DNA of 64,000 bases from Atriophallophorus winterbourni (Eukaryota > Platyhelminthes > Trematoda > Plagiorchiida > Microphallidae), in NCBI GenBank assembly GCA_013407085.1, contig JACCGJ010000337.1, forward strand, positions 82,420 through 146,419, in the 5' to 3' direction. Positions 22,625 to 34,200 of this stretch are shown piece by piece. A program made the position numbers and the translations under genes. Within the stretch, counting starts at the first letter, position 1; every line of letters starts with the position of its first letter. Below the pieces are notes generated by a model, which was not told where the DNA came from, did not search any database, and saw nothing but the letters and a program-made list of their open reading frames with translations.

Positions 22625-23190
22625 ATATGTGTAGAATCAACGCTGTGCCTTGAATGAATTTGATTAAAAATATTTTATGTGCCATAAAAAAACAAGAATC
22701 AGATTATAAGTTAATTTGGATCAACATAGAAGCACGTCACAAATTTAAAGAAATGATGTTATGTTGTGTATTCAAGAACTGCGTTTACTAGAAATGCGAT
22801 AGTATCGGTAGCTAATTTCGATACAACGCGCTCAGAGATAAAAATTCCTTTATAATGCTTACGTTATCTCTGAATGCGTGGTAGAAATCACGAATCAAGA
22901 TTTTATGGTGAAAAAAGCAATCGCTTTACATGTAGCATTAGATGACAGGTATAAAAATATAGAGGATGCAATCAAATTCAATAGAAGTGTTTGGTTTGTG
23001 TGGGTTCAAATGGGGGCAATGTACAAGGCCGATAGTGGAGTGCCCTTTGATAGAAACATCCCGTTTCGAATTGAAAAACGAATCGTAGGAGCGTTCGTAA
23101 TATTCCACAGAAAATAAATACGCAACGAGAAGAAATGACGTCTACAATCGAGTCTTGTTTATGGTATAACGAAACAACTTGAATGATTTC
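22625..23190. other. No recognisable gene
   Basis: Short open frames only. The first exon of the minus-strand biotin-ligase gene may lie here but was not identified. Confidence 0.4.
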
Positions 23191-23199
23191 GTGTATTCT

Positions 23200-24880
23200 T
23201 AGGGGAACTACCTTTTATCAAATCGCGGAGAGGTTGATTTTCCATCCGCAGTATTTTATGTTAGGATCATGTCGCTCTTTACTCGCCTTTGTGTAAAATC
23301 GGTCAATCCCAGCATGGCCATTCGCTCTTGGTATAGGATGTGCTGCATCCCATTAACTAGCTTCGTTGCCCGGTGGTAAATTTTGCCCAGCAATTAAATG
23401 TCTTTACGTAACCACGGTGCCAAAGCTGGGATCATATACTCGATCGTCGGATGGATGCAAGTAATTAAAATGCGGGGAGCGTATTAGGAGAGAACCGCCT
23501 AAATGTTCTCCTCAGCATTCCCAAGATAACGCTTGCCCTGTTGCATACTTTTTGGAAATGACTATTCGGTTTCAAGTTATTAGTAATCCAGTCAAGTTTT
23601 CAAGATTATATGTATACTCGTATTACCGACCAAGTAGTAACATTTACGTATGTTGAAACTCATATTATTTAGTTGAGATCAGTGATACATGGCATCCAAA
23701 TCCTCTTGCAGCATCAAACAATCTTCAATCGATCGGATTTGTTTCTATATTTTGATGTCATCAGCAAAAAGAACCATATTGCATCGAACCACTTACACAA
23801 TATCATTTATATATATATATATATAACAAGAAAAGGATAGACCCGATTACTGAACCTTGGGGGACGCCGCTGGTGGCATTGATGGTTTTTGATAGAACGC
23901 CTACTGTGCGGACACACATGCCGATCGGTCAGATAATCCGTTATCCACGATAATAAGTTTCCTGTTATCCAATATTGCACTAGCTTTTGCGTGAACAGAC
24001 TGTGGCTGACCTTATCGAATGCCTTGGATACATCAATATAGCAGGCATGAACGGAGTATCCTAGGTCAGGAGACGTTGTCCAAATGGCCCGAGTGATGAG
24101 TAAATTTGAGAGACAAGATCTGTTACGGTGAAACCAATTGTGCGCTACTGTACTTTAATTTCAAGTTGACCCAAGATATACTCAGATAGGATACGTTCCA
24201 TAATTTTAAAGATGCAGGGGAGCAGCGCAACAGGCCTGTAATTTGCTACGTCGACACGACAGCCACCCTTGGGTATTGGTGTTATCACACCAGCTTTCCA
24301 TGCTGACGTTACGAAACCGTTGCAAAGACCGGTTTAAAATCTCAACTAGACTGTATGAAAGCTGTCTATAACATGCACGGAAAATAGATGGTGTTATGTT
24401 GTCCCCACCCGGGGATTTCCTCGTATTTAGTCGTCGTAGGTGTTGTTCCACAACGACTTGGTTAATTATTGGTTCAGTTAGAGGTTCCAATGAGTTTGAT
24501 AAACCATGATGCAATAGTTGCTGTTTCGGGCAGAACACTTGGGAGTAAAATCTCGCAAGAGCACCCGATGTCTCTTGAACTGTAGTAGTCATTTCTTGTT
24601 CTGCAATGAGTGGAAAAAAACTGGTTTCACTTTTGTTCTTTCATTCACAATTTTGTACAGTATTTTGGGATTATATTCCATTCTTTCTACCATGTGTTGC
24701 TGGTACTGTTTTCTCCGGTCGAACAAGGGTAGTCACTCTGTTCCGTATTCGGCAAATGGAAAACAAGTTGCATTTGGTGTACACAGAGTCAATGGTATTT
24801 AAATTGATTTTTAATTCAGCGGGAGATTCGAACATGAACATTAAATTATGAGACCGCAGGGTTACACTGAACAAAATAGT
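23200..24880 (-). mobile_element. CR1/Jockey-like non-LTR retrotransposon, nearly whole RT domain
   Basis: On the minus strand the RT begins near 24592 (LRRLNTRKSPGGDNITPSIF). It continues with a palm segment around 24010 (SKAFDKVSHSLF), TSGVPQGSVIGSILFLLYI (about 23840-23890), the catalytic MVLFADD (about 23758-23775) and the C-terminal MAMLGLTDFTQRR (about 23290-23330). Frameshifts and an internal TA run (23809-23825) break it. The 5' part before the RT (24593-24880) is poorly defined and there is no endonuclease. Confidence 0.8.
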
Positions 24881-24900
24881 TTGGGTCTAATGGAACGCAG

Positions 24901-25411
24901 TTTGTGTGCAATCGGATAGAGCAGTTTTTGGCAACAGACCATAACGTTGATCTAGACAACGCGGAATGACACACGCCAATATGCGGAGTCTGTCGAAATT
25001 GCTAAGGCAGGTAGATAGGGCTAAAATATACACAATCTGGCGCTCAGAAGTTATACGAGCGTAGATAGTCTTCTTCGCTTTATACTTAATTCGTTATTTT
25101 GTTTTTCTTCAACAATTGTTTAGCCATACGTACTTTTACGCACGTGAGTTAGTGTCAACTGACCATGACCGTGTTCACTTGTGTTAGATTGATGGGTATT
25201 AGGTTAATTGACCACTGATCTTGGCCATACCAACGTGACGTGACACACCGTACATTAACTATAGTCAGTCTTGCGGTAAGGTAGAAACAGAGGTGGTGGG
25301 TTGGGTGCTACTTAGTGATGTACACTTGTCCTGAATATCACCCTTGGACTGACGGAGCTTGTGCCAGAACTGAAACGTTACCAAAAACAGCTCTAAACGA
25401 TTAAGCACAAA
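24901..25411 (+). mobile_element. Penelope-like element 3' end (family 2) with inverted termini
   Basis: The plus strand carries the end of the GIY-YIG ORF (VEIAKAGR then stop, about 24976-25005; compare IEIANAGR at about 40005). The family-2 tail, also found at 30905-31270 and 39575-39990, follows. The first 35 bases (24901-24935) are an imperfect inverted copy of the last 35 (25377-25411). Inverted terminal pieces are a known oddity of Penelope-like insertions. Confidence 0.65.
25344..25386 (+). ncRNA. Decayed hammerhead motif (Penelope family 2)
   Basis: The core reads CTGACGG (25349-25355) instead of CTGANGA, with GAAA at 25372-25375. Stem I TTGG/CCAA is still possible. The change of the last core A to G should inactivate it. 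Confidence 0.5.
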
Positions 25412-25459
25412 AATTTCTTTCCATTATGAATACACGATCGGTCTGAAACATATTTTAAT

Positions 25460-27640
25460 CAGTTTGCAACTAATTCATGTAGGGCCAAATTTAACTTGAC
25501 TGAAATTGGAGCTGATTCATTAAAATAAATTTCTGTAACATTTTACTATTCACCAAAATCTAATCACTTGTTTCAGTCACCTAACCGTATATATAAGACA
25601 GCAATGTTCAGAGCGATTTGTAAGTACTACATAATCGCCGTACAATTCAAATGTTGAACCATTCGAGTTGATGTTTCATTTTGAAAAAATCTTTTATCGG
25701 CACTTTCGAGCGTATGAAGACCAAGTTTTATTTAAAAAAAACTTAGCAAAAATGAGTGTTCAAGTTTGAGACGAGTAACAGATTAATTTAAATTACTAAG
25801 GATTTGCATTCGATTGCAACTCATTCGCCCATATACTGCTCTATCGGATAGTCTAACTTATTTTTGTATAAAGTGGCGATCGTACAGATCACTTTATCAA
25901 TGACATGAGAATCTTGTCACGATAAGTGGAAAATAAAACTACTAAAACGCCCAACAGTTGAGCGGAAATACCAACTGACCTGAACCCGTTCTTTGATTGA
26001 CGTGGATACGGTATTCAAAGCAATTGCTTTTAACAATTTTGGTAGCGGCTTGACACTCCGTGGAATCGAATTTACCAAAATTAGATGAAATCGCGATTCA
26101 GCAATTGATCACGAACCACGCATCCCGCACCTACGCTACCCAGCCGCTAATGGATTGTTTACTTACATCAGACGGAGATAGCAGGTCCATGGAAGGGAAG
26201 CTTTCTGGCCATGCTTCAAGCAACCTCTGTAAGAACCACTAATGAACCACTAATGAAGACCAAAGCCTTGTTTACAGGCTACTGTGCGAAACCTATCTAT
26301 GCTTTTGTATTTTACCGTACCCGCGGAAAGCAGAAAGGCAGATTTGCATCGAAAATGTGATAAAACAACTGTCACATACATAAAAACACGATGGAACTTA
26401 CTGTTCAACGCATAACATTTACAAATCAGAATAATAGAACACATAGTAAAGAAAGTAGATATCAAACTATTTAGACATTGCAATTCGTAAAATTCGATTA
26501 ACCCACATACAACTGATTTCTGACAAAATCTAAGCAACGGAGTGAACGTAATCGATCAATTTGGCGGAGCGGACGTGTTCACATCTGGCACTCGATACTA
26601 TTGTTGAATGAGAGCGAATCACAAGCTTTCGAATGATATGCAACACAAGAGGAAGCGCCGAAAATACGGACGACCACAATTGAGAACTCGTAATATTTCG
26701 TGCTCAGAAAGGAGTGCATTGGAAAGGTTCGAGCGCCAACATCATCGGAACTATGAAAAGATGGGCAACGTCAGTCGCAATCTATCGATGTGCAATTCGT
26801 CAACGCCGGTCAAACGAGGGATAGAAATGTACCGGTTGTGCCGGAGGGTGCTGTTCGGTTTAACATAGAAGTGCACGTGATCAGCGCTCGTTGCAAATGT
26901 ACTGCGCACCTACGCACTATGGCATTAAACATGAATGTGCATGCCAATAGCACATGAGACAAATGACCTCGGATCGTGAAGGCTCAGCGGTAAGGCTGAG
27001 GAGTTGAGTGTGCTGTCTGATCCTGCTGTTTTTCTGATTACTAACATCAGTCTGACGAGACTTCTGTACTACGAGCGATACATTAAAAGCAGTCCTATCC
27101 GATAACCTATAGTTGGACGCTTAGTAGAAACACTAACACAGAGACTGGAATGAATAGCCCATATAATAATGTAATGTAATATGTGAATACGCTACGTATA
27201 TGACACCTTTGTGATAAGCAACAAGTCACACGTTCAGTATGCTCATACACTGCTAATTCTGAGGAAACAAAATAGAAAATAGAAGAATTCCATTTATCGA
27301 CATTCTCGTATTTATCATAAACTCGGTTTACCAGGAAACACGCGTCTACTGAAAAGAAACACACACAATAATCAAATACCCCACCCCATCTGACAGCCAA
27401 CAATGGAAGCTGCGTTGAGACACTATTCCGTCGAGCCCGAACACAGTGTAGCACCGCTAAACTACGGAACAGAAAAAGTATTTATTCAAGGTTTTCACGA
27501 AAAACACCTACCCAAGGCAACCCGTATGAAGCATAAGATACGGGTGTGCAATTGTGCACTATATCAGACCTGTGAAGGTCACATCGTGGTAAAATGAATT
27601 TGCCATAAGCTGCATGCTATTTTCCCATTTTCTCGTATAT
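25460..27640. other. No recognisable gene
   Basis: Between the biotin-ligase gene and the 3' end of the PLBD-like gene. Short open frames only. Confidence 0.5.
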
Positions 27641-27740
27641 CCGTCTGGTTCTACAAAACCTGACCTAAGACCACGTGCTGTCTCTGATTTGGATGCACTT
27701 TGCATGGATCCAGCATTGTAATTTCATACATAAACAGACT
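27640..27740 (-). repeat. Short interspersed repeat R1 (partial)
   Basis: It matches the 5' half of R1 in reverse: GCACTTTGC-TGGATC and CCACGTGC blocks align with 43118-43160 (complement). Confidence 0.5.
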
Positions 27741-27852
27741 ATGAAGCCTCGGTCTGGTTTTCCTTGCAAAGGATTTCTTTTTCACCGGGTACGTTTTAGC
27801 CCAAATGTTTTCAGCACGTAATGCCGCGAGTTAAAAGTTCTCTGTCAAAACT

Positions 27853-27858
27853 TTTATT
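27853..27858 (-). terminator. Possible polyadenylation signal of the PLBD-like gene
   Basis: AATAAA on the minus strand lies about 215 nt past the stop codon at 28073. Confidence 0.4.
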
Positions 27859-28072
27859 ACGTTAACAACACACCGTAATTACGTTCATTTGCGTCAATCT
27901 CATAGCCTAGTAGAACGTGTTTTGGTTAGACGCTTATTTCGACCACGATAACGAAGTACACGTGCGCAGATCAATTATAGAATAATTTCATAACCACACC
28001 TACGCGAATACGCCAACAAAAATGATGTATTCGTCACAAAATACAGATCTGGAAGTGTACGAATTTACTCAA

Positions 28073-28267
28073 TCAAAATACCGGCAATACACTTGGCATT
28101 CGAAACATGGCAGGCTGCTTCAAATCACCAACGAAATCAGTGACAATTGGCTTGAACGTCCATCGCGTAGGTTGTAAACGTGGCTTCTCAACAGGTACTG
28201 GCAATTTGGACCAATCAAACGGAGGGACCTGATCGTACGTGGGACCAGAATTGGCCAGCATATTTAA
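28073..28267 (-). CDS. PLBD2: PLBD-like last exon
   Basis: The acceptor CAG is at 28268-28270 and TGA at 28073-28075. The exon begins in phase 0 and encodes LNMLANSGPTYDQVPPFDW, the strongest PLBD2-type signature, then RWTFKP near the usual end and about 25 extra residues. Confidence 0.9.
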   Translation of the reverse strand, partial: LNMLANSGPTYDQVPPFDWSKLPVPVEKPRLQPTRWTFKPIVTDFVGDLKQPAMFRMPSVLPVF

Positions 28268-31200
28268 CTGCGTAACGGAACATACAGAGAAAGGTAAATT
28301 ATGCAAATTCGCATGACTTTTCTCGCTAATTCGCACGCGTTATAAAACACACGTGATGGACCAAAGTACAACGTCTTAAACAATCAAAAGTTTGACTTGT
28401 TGATGATTATTATTATTATTACACAAGTCTTTACAGACGATGTGCCAACAAGTATACCATGAAGAGGGTACATGATGAAAGAAAAATGTAGGGTCCATGG
28501 TTCTTGTTGAAGGCGACATACTACCCGGTTGCCAAGGCCGAAGTAGGGGGTTGGCTTAGGGGACCCCACCCGGAGCCTTTGACTCAAAAGTCTACCCACA
28601 AGGCAGCGGTTTTTTTTTCTTCACGAGAGCCGGNNNNNNNNNNNNNNNNNNNNAATAAGGGTTTTCCTTCCCTTAGATGGACTGCCCTCCCAGGCTGACG
28701 AGCTCCATCTACCCGGAGCAAACTGGTTTTGAGGAGCCAGTCATCCGCCTTCGCCCCTTCTCCTGTCAGTAGAAGCAGTTCCGCCATGTGCAGGCCAGGA
28801 GCTGCGCTTTGGTTGTCAGAGGCTGTTTGAGACGCACGCCATATGGGAGCATTTTATAGACAGTGGGAGCTCATCCCCACTGCCGCCCCCGGCTGTGACA
28901 ACCTTGGAACCACTTGTTGATGAAAGTAAAGACTACCGTGCGTGCAGATTCAAAGTGAACAACTAGGGAAAATTTAAGAGCTGTACGCTTTGTGCGCATG
29001 AATGCGTCTGACTATACTCAATGCGAACTCGTGGAGAAAAGCACAGCCAACAATAGAGAAAAATATTCGTAGCTCAGGATGTGGATGGTGTTCAACTTGT
29101 GTTCGCCGAGCTTGCATAGTTGTTGTTGTACGTTTCGTCATCAGGCTAGATGACATCATCAGCAAAACTTCTTTCGAAGCGTCTTGTAGTTGGAATTCTT
29201 TGGTTATTATACCGAACGGACAGAGAAGCGGTATAATAACCAAAGAATTCCAACTACAAGACGCTTCGAAACGTCCAACAAGAACTACGCAAGCTCGGCG
29301 AACACGAGTTGAACAGGAAAAGCACAGCCAATTTGTTCACAGGTTATTCATAGGTGATATGTGAGTTAATATGATAGAAACGTAAACGAAGGAGTTTTGT
29401 ATGAGAAAGACTTTAATCTAAACTACCTAAACTACTTAGATCACGCCGATTAGATAAAATCTCCAATTTGAACAAATTAAAGCCTCAAGGATCTCTCAAT
29501 AAACTCTTTGCTAGGTTAGTTGTTAAACAAGTTGAAGCAAAAACGTCAGATTCCTACCCTGTACAAAGTAGAGAGTGGCCCGTTAGACAAGAGACAGACG
29601 CAGCTCAATTACGAATGGACTATTTTCACGTTTGAATGTTAATTGAAAATAACATTCGTTTAGAGGATACCTTATCTTATTTCACAAAACATTCCATACC
29701 TCGAACAATCCCTTACAGGATTTATTCACGAGAAGGGATACGAGAAATTATCGGACCCATGAATATGCTGGTGGTACCCCATTGAGACCAGTCGTGGAAT
29801 ACGCTGTGCAGTCATGGTCTATGTGCCTCAAGAATGAAGCAGAACTAATGTAGCGAATCTACCATCGCTCAACAAAACTAGTTATCAGCATCCGAAACAA
29901 GACTTATAAAGAAAGAATAGCTCAACTTAATCTGCTCGACTTTTCCTATCTACGAATCAGAGGAGAACTTATCCTAATTTACAAAACATTCCATACCCCA
30001 AACAAACCCTTACACAGCTTATTCACGCGAAGGGTTACGAGAAATTATCGGACCCATGAATATATGCTGGTCGTACCCCATTCCCACCTGAATTGTAGAA
30101 GGTATTTTTTACTCTGTCCGTGTCTGTTTCAGTTGGAACAGTTTACCTTCAACCGTTGCTCACTCCACTAGCTTGCATGAATTTAAAACGAAATTAGACG
30201 CATTTTTATTGAATTATTCGTTTCCCGAACACTTATATAAGGCTTAATCTAATTCCTTATCTTGTTTACACACTTACATTTCAACTTTTACCATCCTATG
30301 GTTGTTGTTAAGCTTGTTGCTTTTTAGACCATTGAAAACCTTGAGTTTACAAACAAAGTTAAACTTGTATGCCACTGTTATATAGGGTTCTTACAAAGAA
30401 CCACGATGTTTAAATAGAGAATGACAAAGTGATTCCTAACCAAGCGCTCGAGGCGCATATAAAAGACCAATGTATTGTAGTGCTTACATCCCCATCCCTT
30501 ACACACCACTACCGGTTTCAGGCTGTTTTTGCCACCCTATGGTTGTTGTCAAGCTTGTTGCTTTTTAGATCATTAAAAACCTTGGATTACTTTGAGTTCG
30601 AATTCAAAACCAATTTGACGCAAGCTTACCGATTGTATCAGATGATGGTCGACCATTTTCACATCAATCCCGCCATGTAGCCGATATGCGAATTGTGGAA
30701 TGGGATATGATCCGTTCGGGTCATTCAGGTCACCGCGCGCGGAAATCGCGTTGTGGGCCGTGTACGGCGGAGTGCAATCACATTTGGAAACGGGGTCGCG
30801 GGTGTAGTCGTTGTAGCTAGGGATGAAATTGCGTTGATAATCAATTGAGGGATTTCATGTAGCTCATGTTAAGTGTGGTTCTGGGCGCTATTACGGCGCA
30901 CAAACCGTGACTTGGAAAGGCAAACGGTTAGAGCAGTTTTTGGGTAACGTTTCACTTCTGACAACAGAAGCTTCATCAGACCAATGGTGATAGTCAGGAC
31001 AGGGAACATGATTAAGTAGTAGTCAACCCACTACCACTTATTTGACTTTACCGCTAAACAGCCTATAGTACGCCTACAGTGTGTCACGTCTCATGGGAAT
31101 GACCAGGATCAGTGGTCCATTTTCCTCACAGTGTTTATCCAAAACAATCTGATACAAGTGAACACGTCAAGGTCAGTTGACACAGCGGCCCACATGCGTA

Positions 31201-34200
31201 AAAGTACATAACTAACGGGGCTAAGGTTAAGCTATTTTTGAAGAAAAACAAAAAATCTAATTAACTAGTAGGCATTATGAATACACGATCGGTCGGAAAC
31301 ATATTCCAAACGATTGGAAAGGCACGATTAATACAAATCAATATGAAAATCCGATTTCTGATAAACCAGATTGGCTAAGTTGAACGTAAATCGGTAATTG
31401 GGGGTACGGGCACAACTCTCAATTCATAGCAATTTGTCTCAGTTGTTGTTGTTCGAGAGATGTGAACTCACAAAGCCTGGAATGGATTTTCAGAAAAGAA
31501 TTCATTTACTCTATATTAATACTCTGACCTTTGGTAAGTGTAACTAAAACACATTGCACGAATGTGCAATCGTGCAGCATTTCTGTGCTGCGCGGCTAAC
31601 ATCGTGCTAAATTGATTGGCCAACGACAGTGAGCTGCATGCTGAAACAGGCTGGAGTCTCACTACCATTTCCATTCCCCCCCTCATATCTGTCTAGGCCT
31701 TGGTAACCTGACAGTATCTTAGCTCACGTGCGGTTTCTGACTGTGCGGCACTTTGCCTGGATCAGGCTTGTGCTTTCATATCATACCACATAACTAAAAC
31801 ACAACATGCACAGCTGTACGTAATGCTGAACCTCATAATCTCACCCTACTGACCATTTGACACTAATCGAAATTCGAATCTGTCTAAAAAACATTTAGTA
31901 TTGTGAACTATTACGTTTCCGTAACTTACCGCATCATCTTGTACATGGTAGGGAAATCTTTGATCTTCGCATGGTCTCTCGCGAAGATGACAGCACGCGC
32001 GGTTTTTGAATAGTCAAAGATGTCTCCGTATTTATCACGCATGACTGTGAATCCGCTCTCGTTGTAAATGTCCGGAAAGTAACTGTATTGGGTATAAAAT
32101 TATTTTCTTCAATGGATTATATTTTGAATGCAAATAACTAATTGGTGATGGTGACCTTGCTTTAGCGCCGCTTCCTTAGAAGAGTCCGAGGTTCGTTTGA
32201 CCCCAATATTGTCTGCAAATTGATTTCAACGTACATCCGTCCTCATATTGAATATGCTATACCGGCATGTGATCCTTGGTTGAAAAAAGATATTCTGCTA
32301 TTGGAAACTCCACAGTGCAGAGCGACAAAACTCGTCCTGGGACTATCTTAATGAGACTTATATTATTGAATTTGCATTCGGCTCAATACAGACGGAAACG
32401 AGGAGCACTAATATTCATTTGGACATTGCTTAATCAAACAAATCATCCTTGCGGTTGTTTGTTTCATATTTCCCATAACACACGTCTGCGCGGTCACCAA
32501 TCGAAACTTTACCAACAGCATAGCAGGTTGAACTGCCGCAAATATGCATTTTCCGTTCGCAATGTGCAACAGTTAACTACTCATGTGATACAATCTGGAA
32601 CTGTTGAAGTTTTCAAGAAATCACTGGATATCCACATGGACAAGTATGTTTTTGACGTTTGACAATAATCTAACAATATTTTGATATTTTTACCATCCGA
32701 CCCGATGTACATTTTTGTGGGTCTTGTAAAGCTTTTTACCTGCAAATAATCTATGAAGATGAATAAATCTATAAATAAAATATTAAAAACACTGCACTGT
32801 TTCAAGGCAGTGCTGTGATCCTGATCATGTTGTTCCTACCTGATGAGTGCAAACAGCACGAATCCGGTGGTGTGTGTGCTGGAAGTTAAGCAAATATGGA
32901 GTGTTTTTTCAAGACTATGGGTTTCATATGATCTACGTGTGATTGAAAAGGGTGGTTCAGCAAAACTTATCCAACAGTGGCATACAGGCTCAAATCATCT
33001 TAGCACTATCAGTTTACTACTGAGGTTCATGTGTTAATGCTGCAGGACATCACCGTGAGAGTTTCGACATATTTCAGTTATTTACTCTCCAAGCTCGAAG
33101 GAAGAAAGCAACCAATGCACAGAGACTTAGAGTACTTTCACATAGTAGGCACCTCGAATTTCAACAATTTACTAATCAGCATTTACCAACAGAGATTGAT
33201 TCCCATAGGTTAAACTCTGAATAACAACACACATATCGCGATTGAAACCGTGGTAATTCCATGGAAAAATCGGAGCGTCGCACGGTAATGTTGATGATAT
33301 TACAGGAAGAGTAATACTAACACAGTGATTCGTGCTACTGCTCTATCAGCAAAGTGTGACTTAAAAGGCAAAAGATGCAGTACGGTGAATTTTAACTCTG
33401 GTTCTCGATAACTTTCCTACTATGTCAACCCAACGACGTTTGACTATGCGGGTCACCTGCGGGTCCCGCGAACGCTGACCTAGTTTACAAAATGTTGAAC
33501 AGCGAAAAATCATTGTTTGGCTGATCATGTGCCCATAATTACAAAACGCCCAATATTCAAAGGCGTTTCAGTGGTTCGCCCAGAAGCGATTTGTACATTT
33601 AACCCTCAAAGACCGCATCACTAGACCAAGGTTTACTGAGGAGATGTTTATCCAAAGGTTACTTGTCCAAAATTTATCTAACAATGTGCCTAAAATTTTT
33701 ATAACCAATAATTATCTTTCCCTTAAGCTTATCTTACGGAATTCGCATGAGGAGTACCAAATGTATTAAAGCGAATTTCAAGTAACTGACGGTACAGAAG
33801 GCGTACCTAGTCAGCAGAGTCTTGATTGATAAGTATCAGTACATGATAAACAGTTCAGCTGCAATTCGTACACCGCACCAGTTTGAAGCACAAATCAACG
33901 AACGCACATCGCAACAAAACTCACGGTAGGTTGTAACTCGGCCAGTAAGTTTGTTCTCGCAAAACATTCGTGACATCTGCACTTTGAATTCGACCTCTGA
34001 AAATCAGGAAGTGAAATATAGGGGATCGATCGATAAATCAATATTTGGCAGAGTTTACGGTTCATTCCATCGATCGGTGTGAAATCATTGGAAAATGAAT
34101 GACACAACAACACATTGTCATGAATGGCAAATGTCTGCAAGATTGCACGGAGCAGAACCGGTCGAAGATGGAGTATGAAAGCACCCAATTAGTTGAACAA

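Noticed and set aside
28504..28787. Open frames running through the undetermined bases
   Set aside because: They cross a 20-base gap of unknown content and show no domain.
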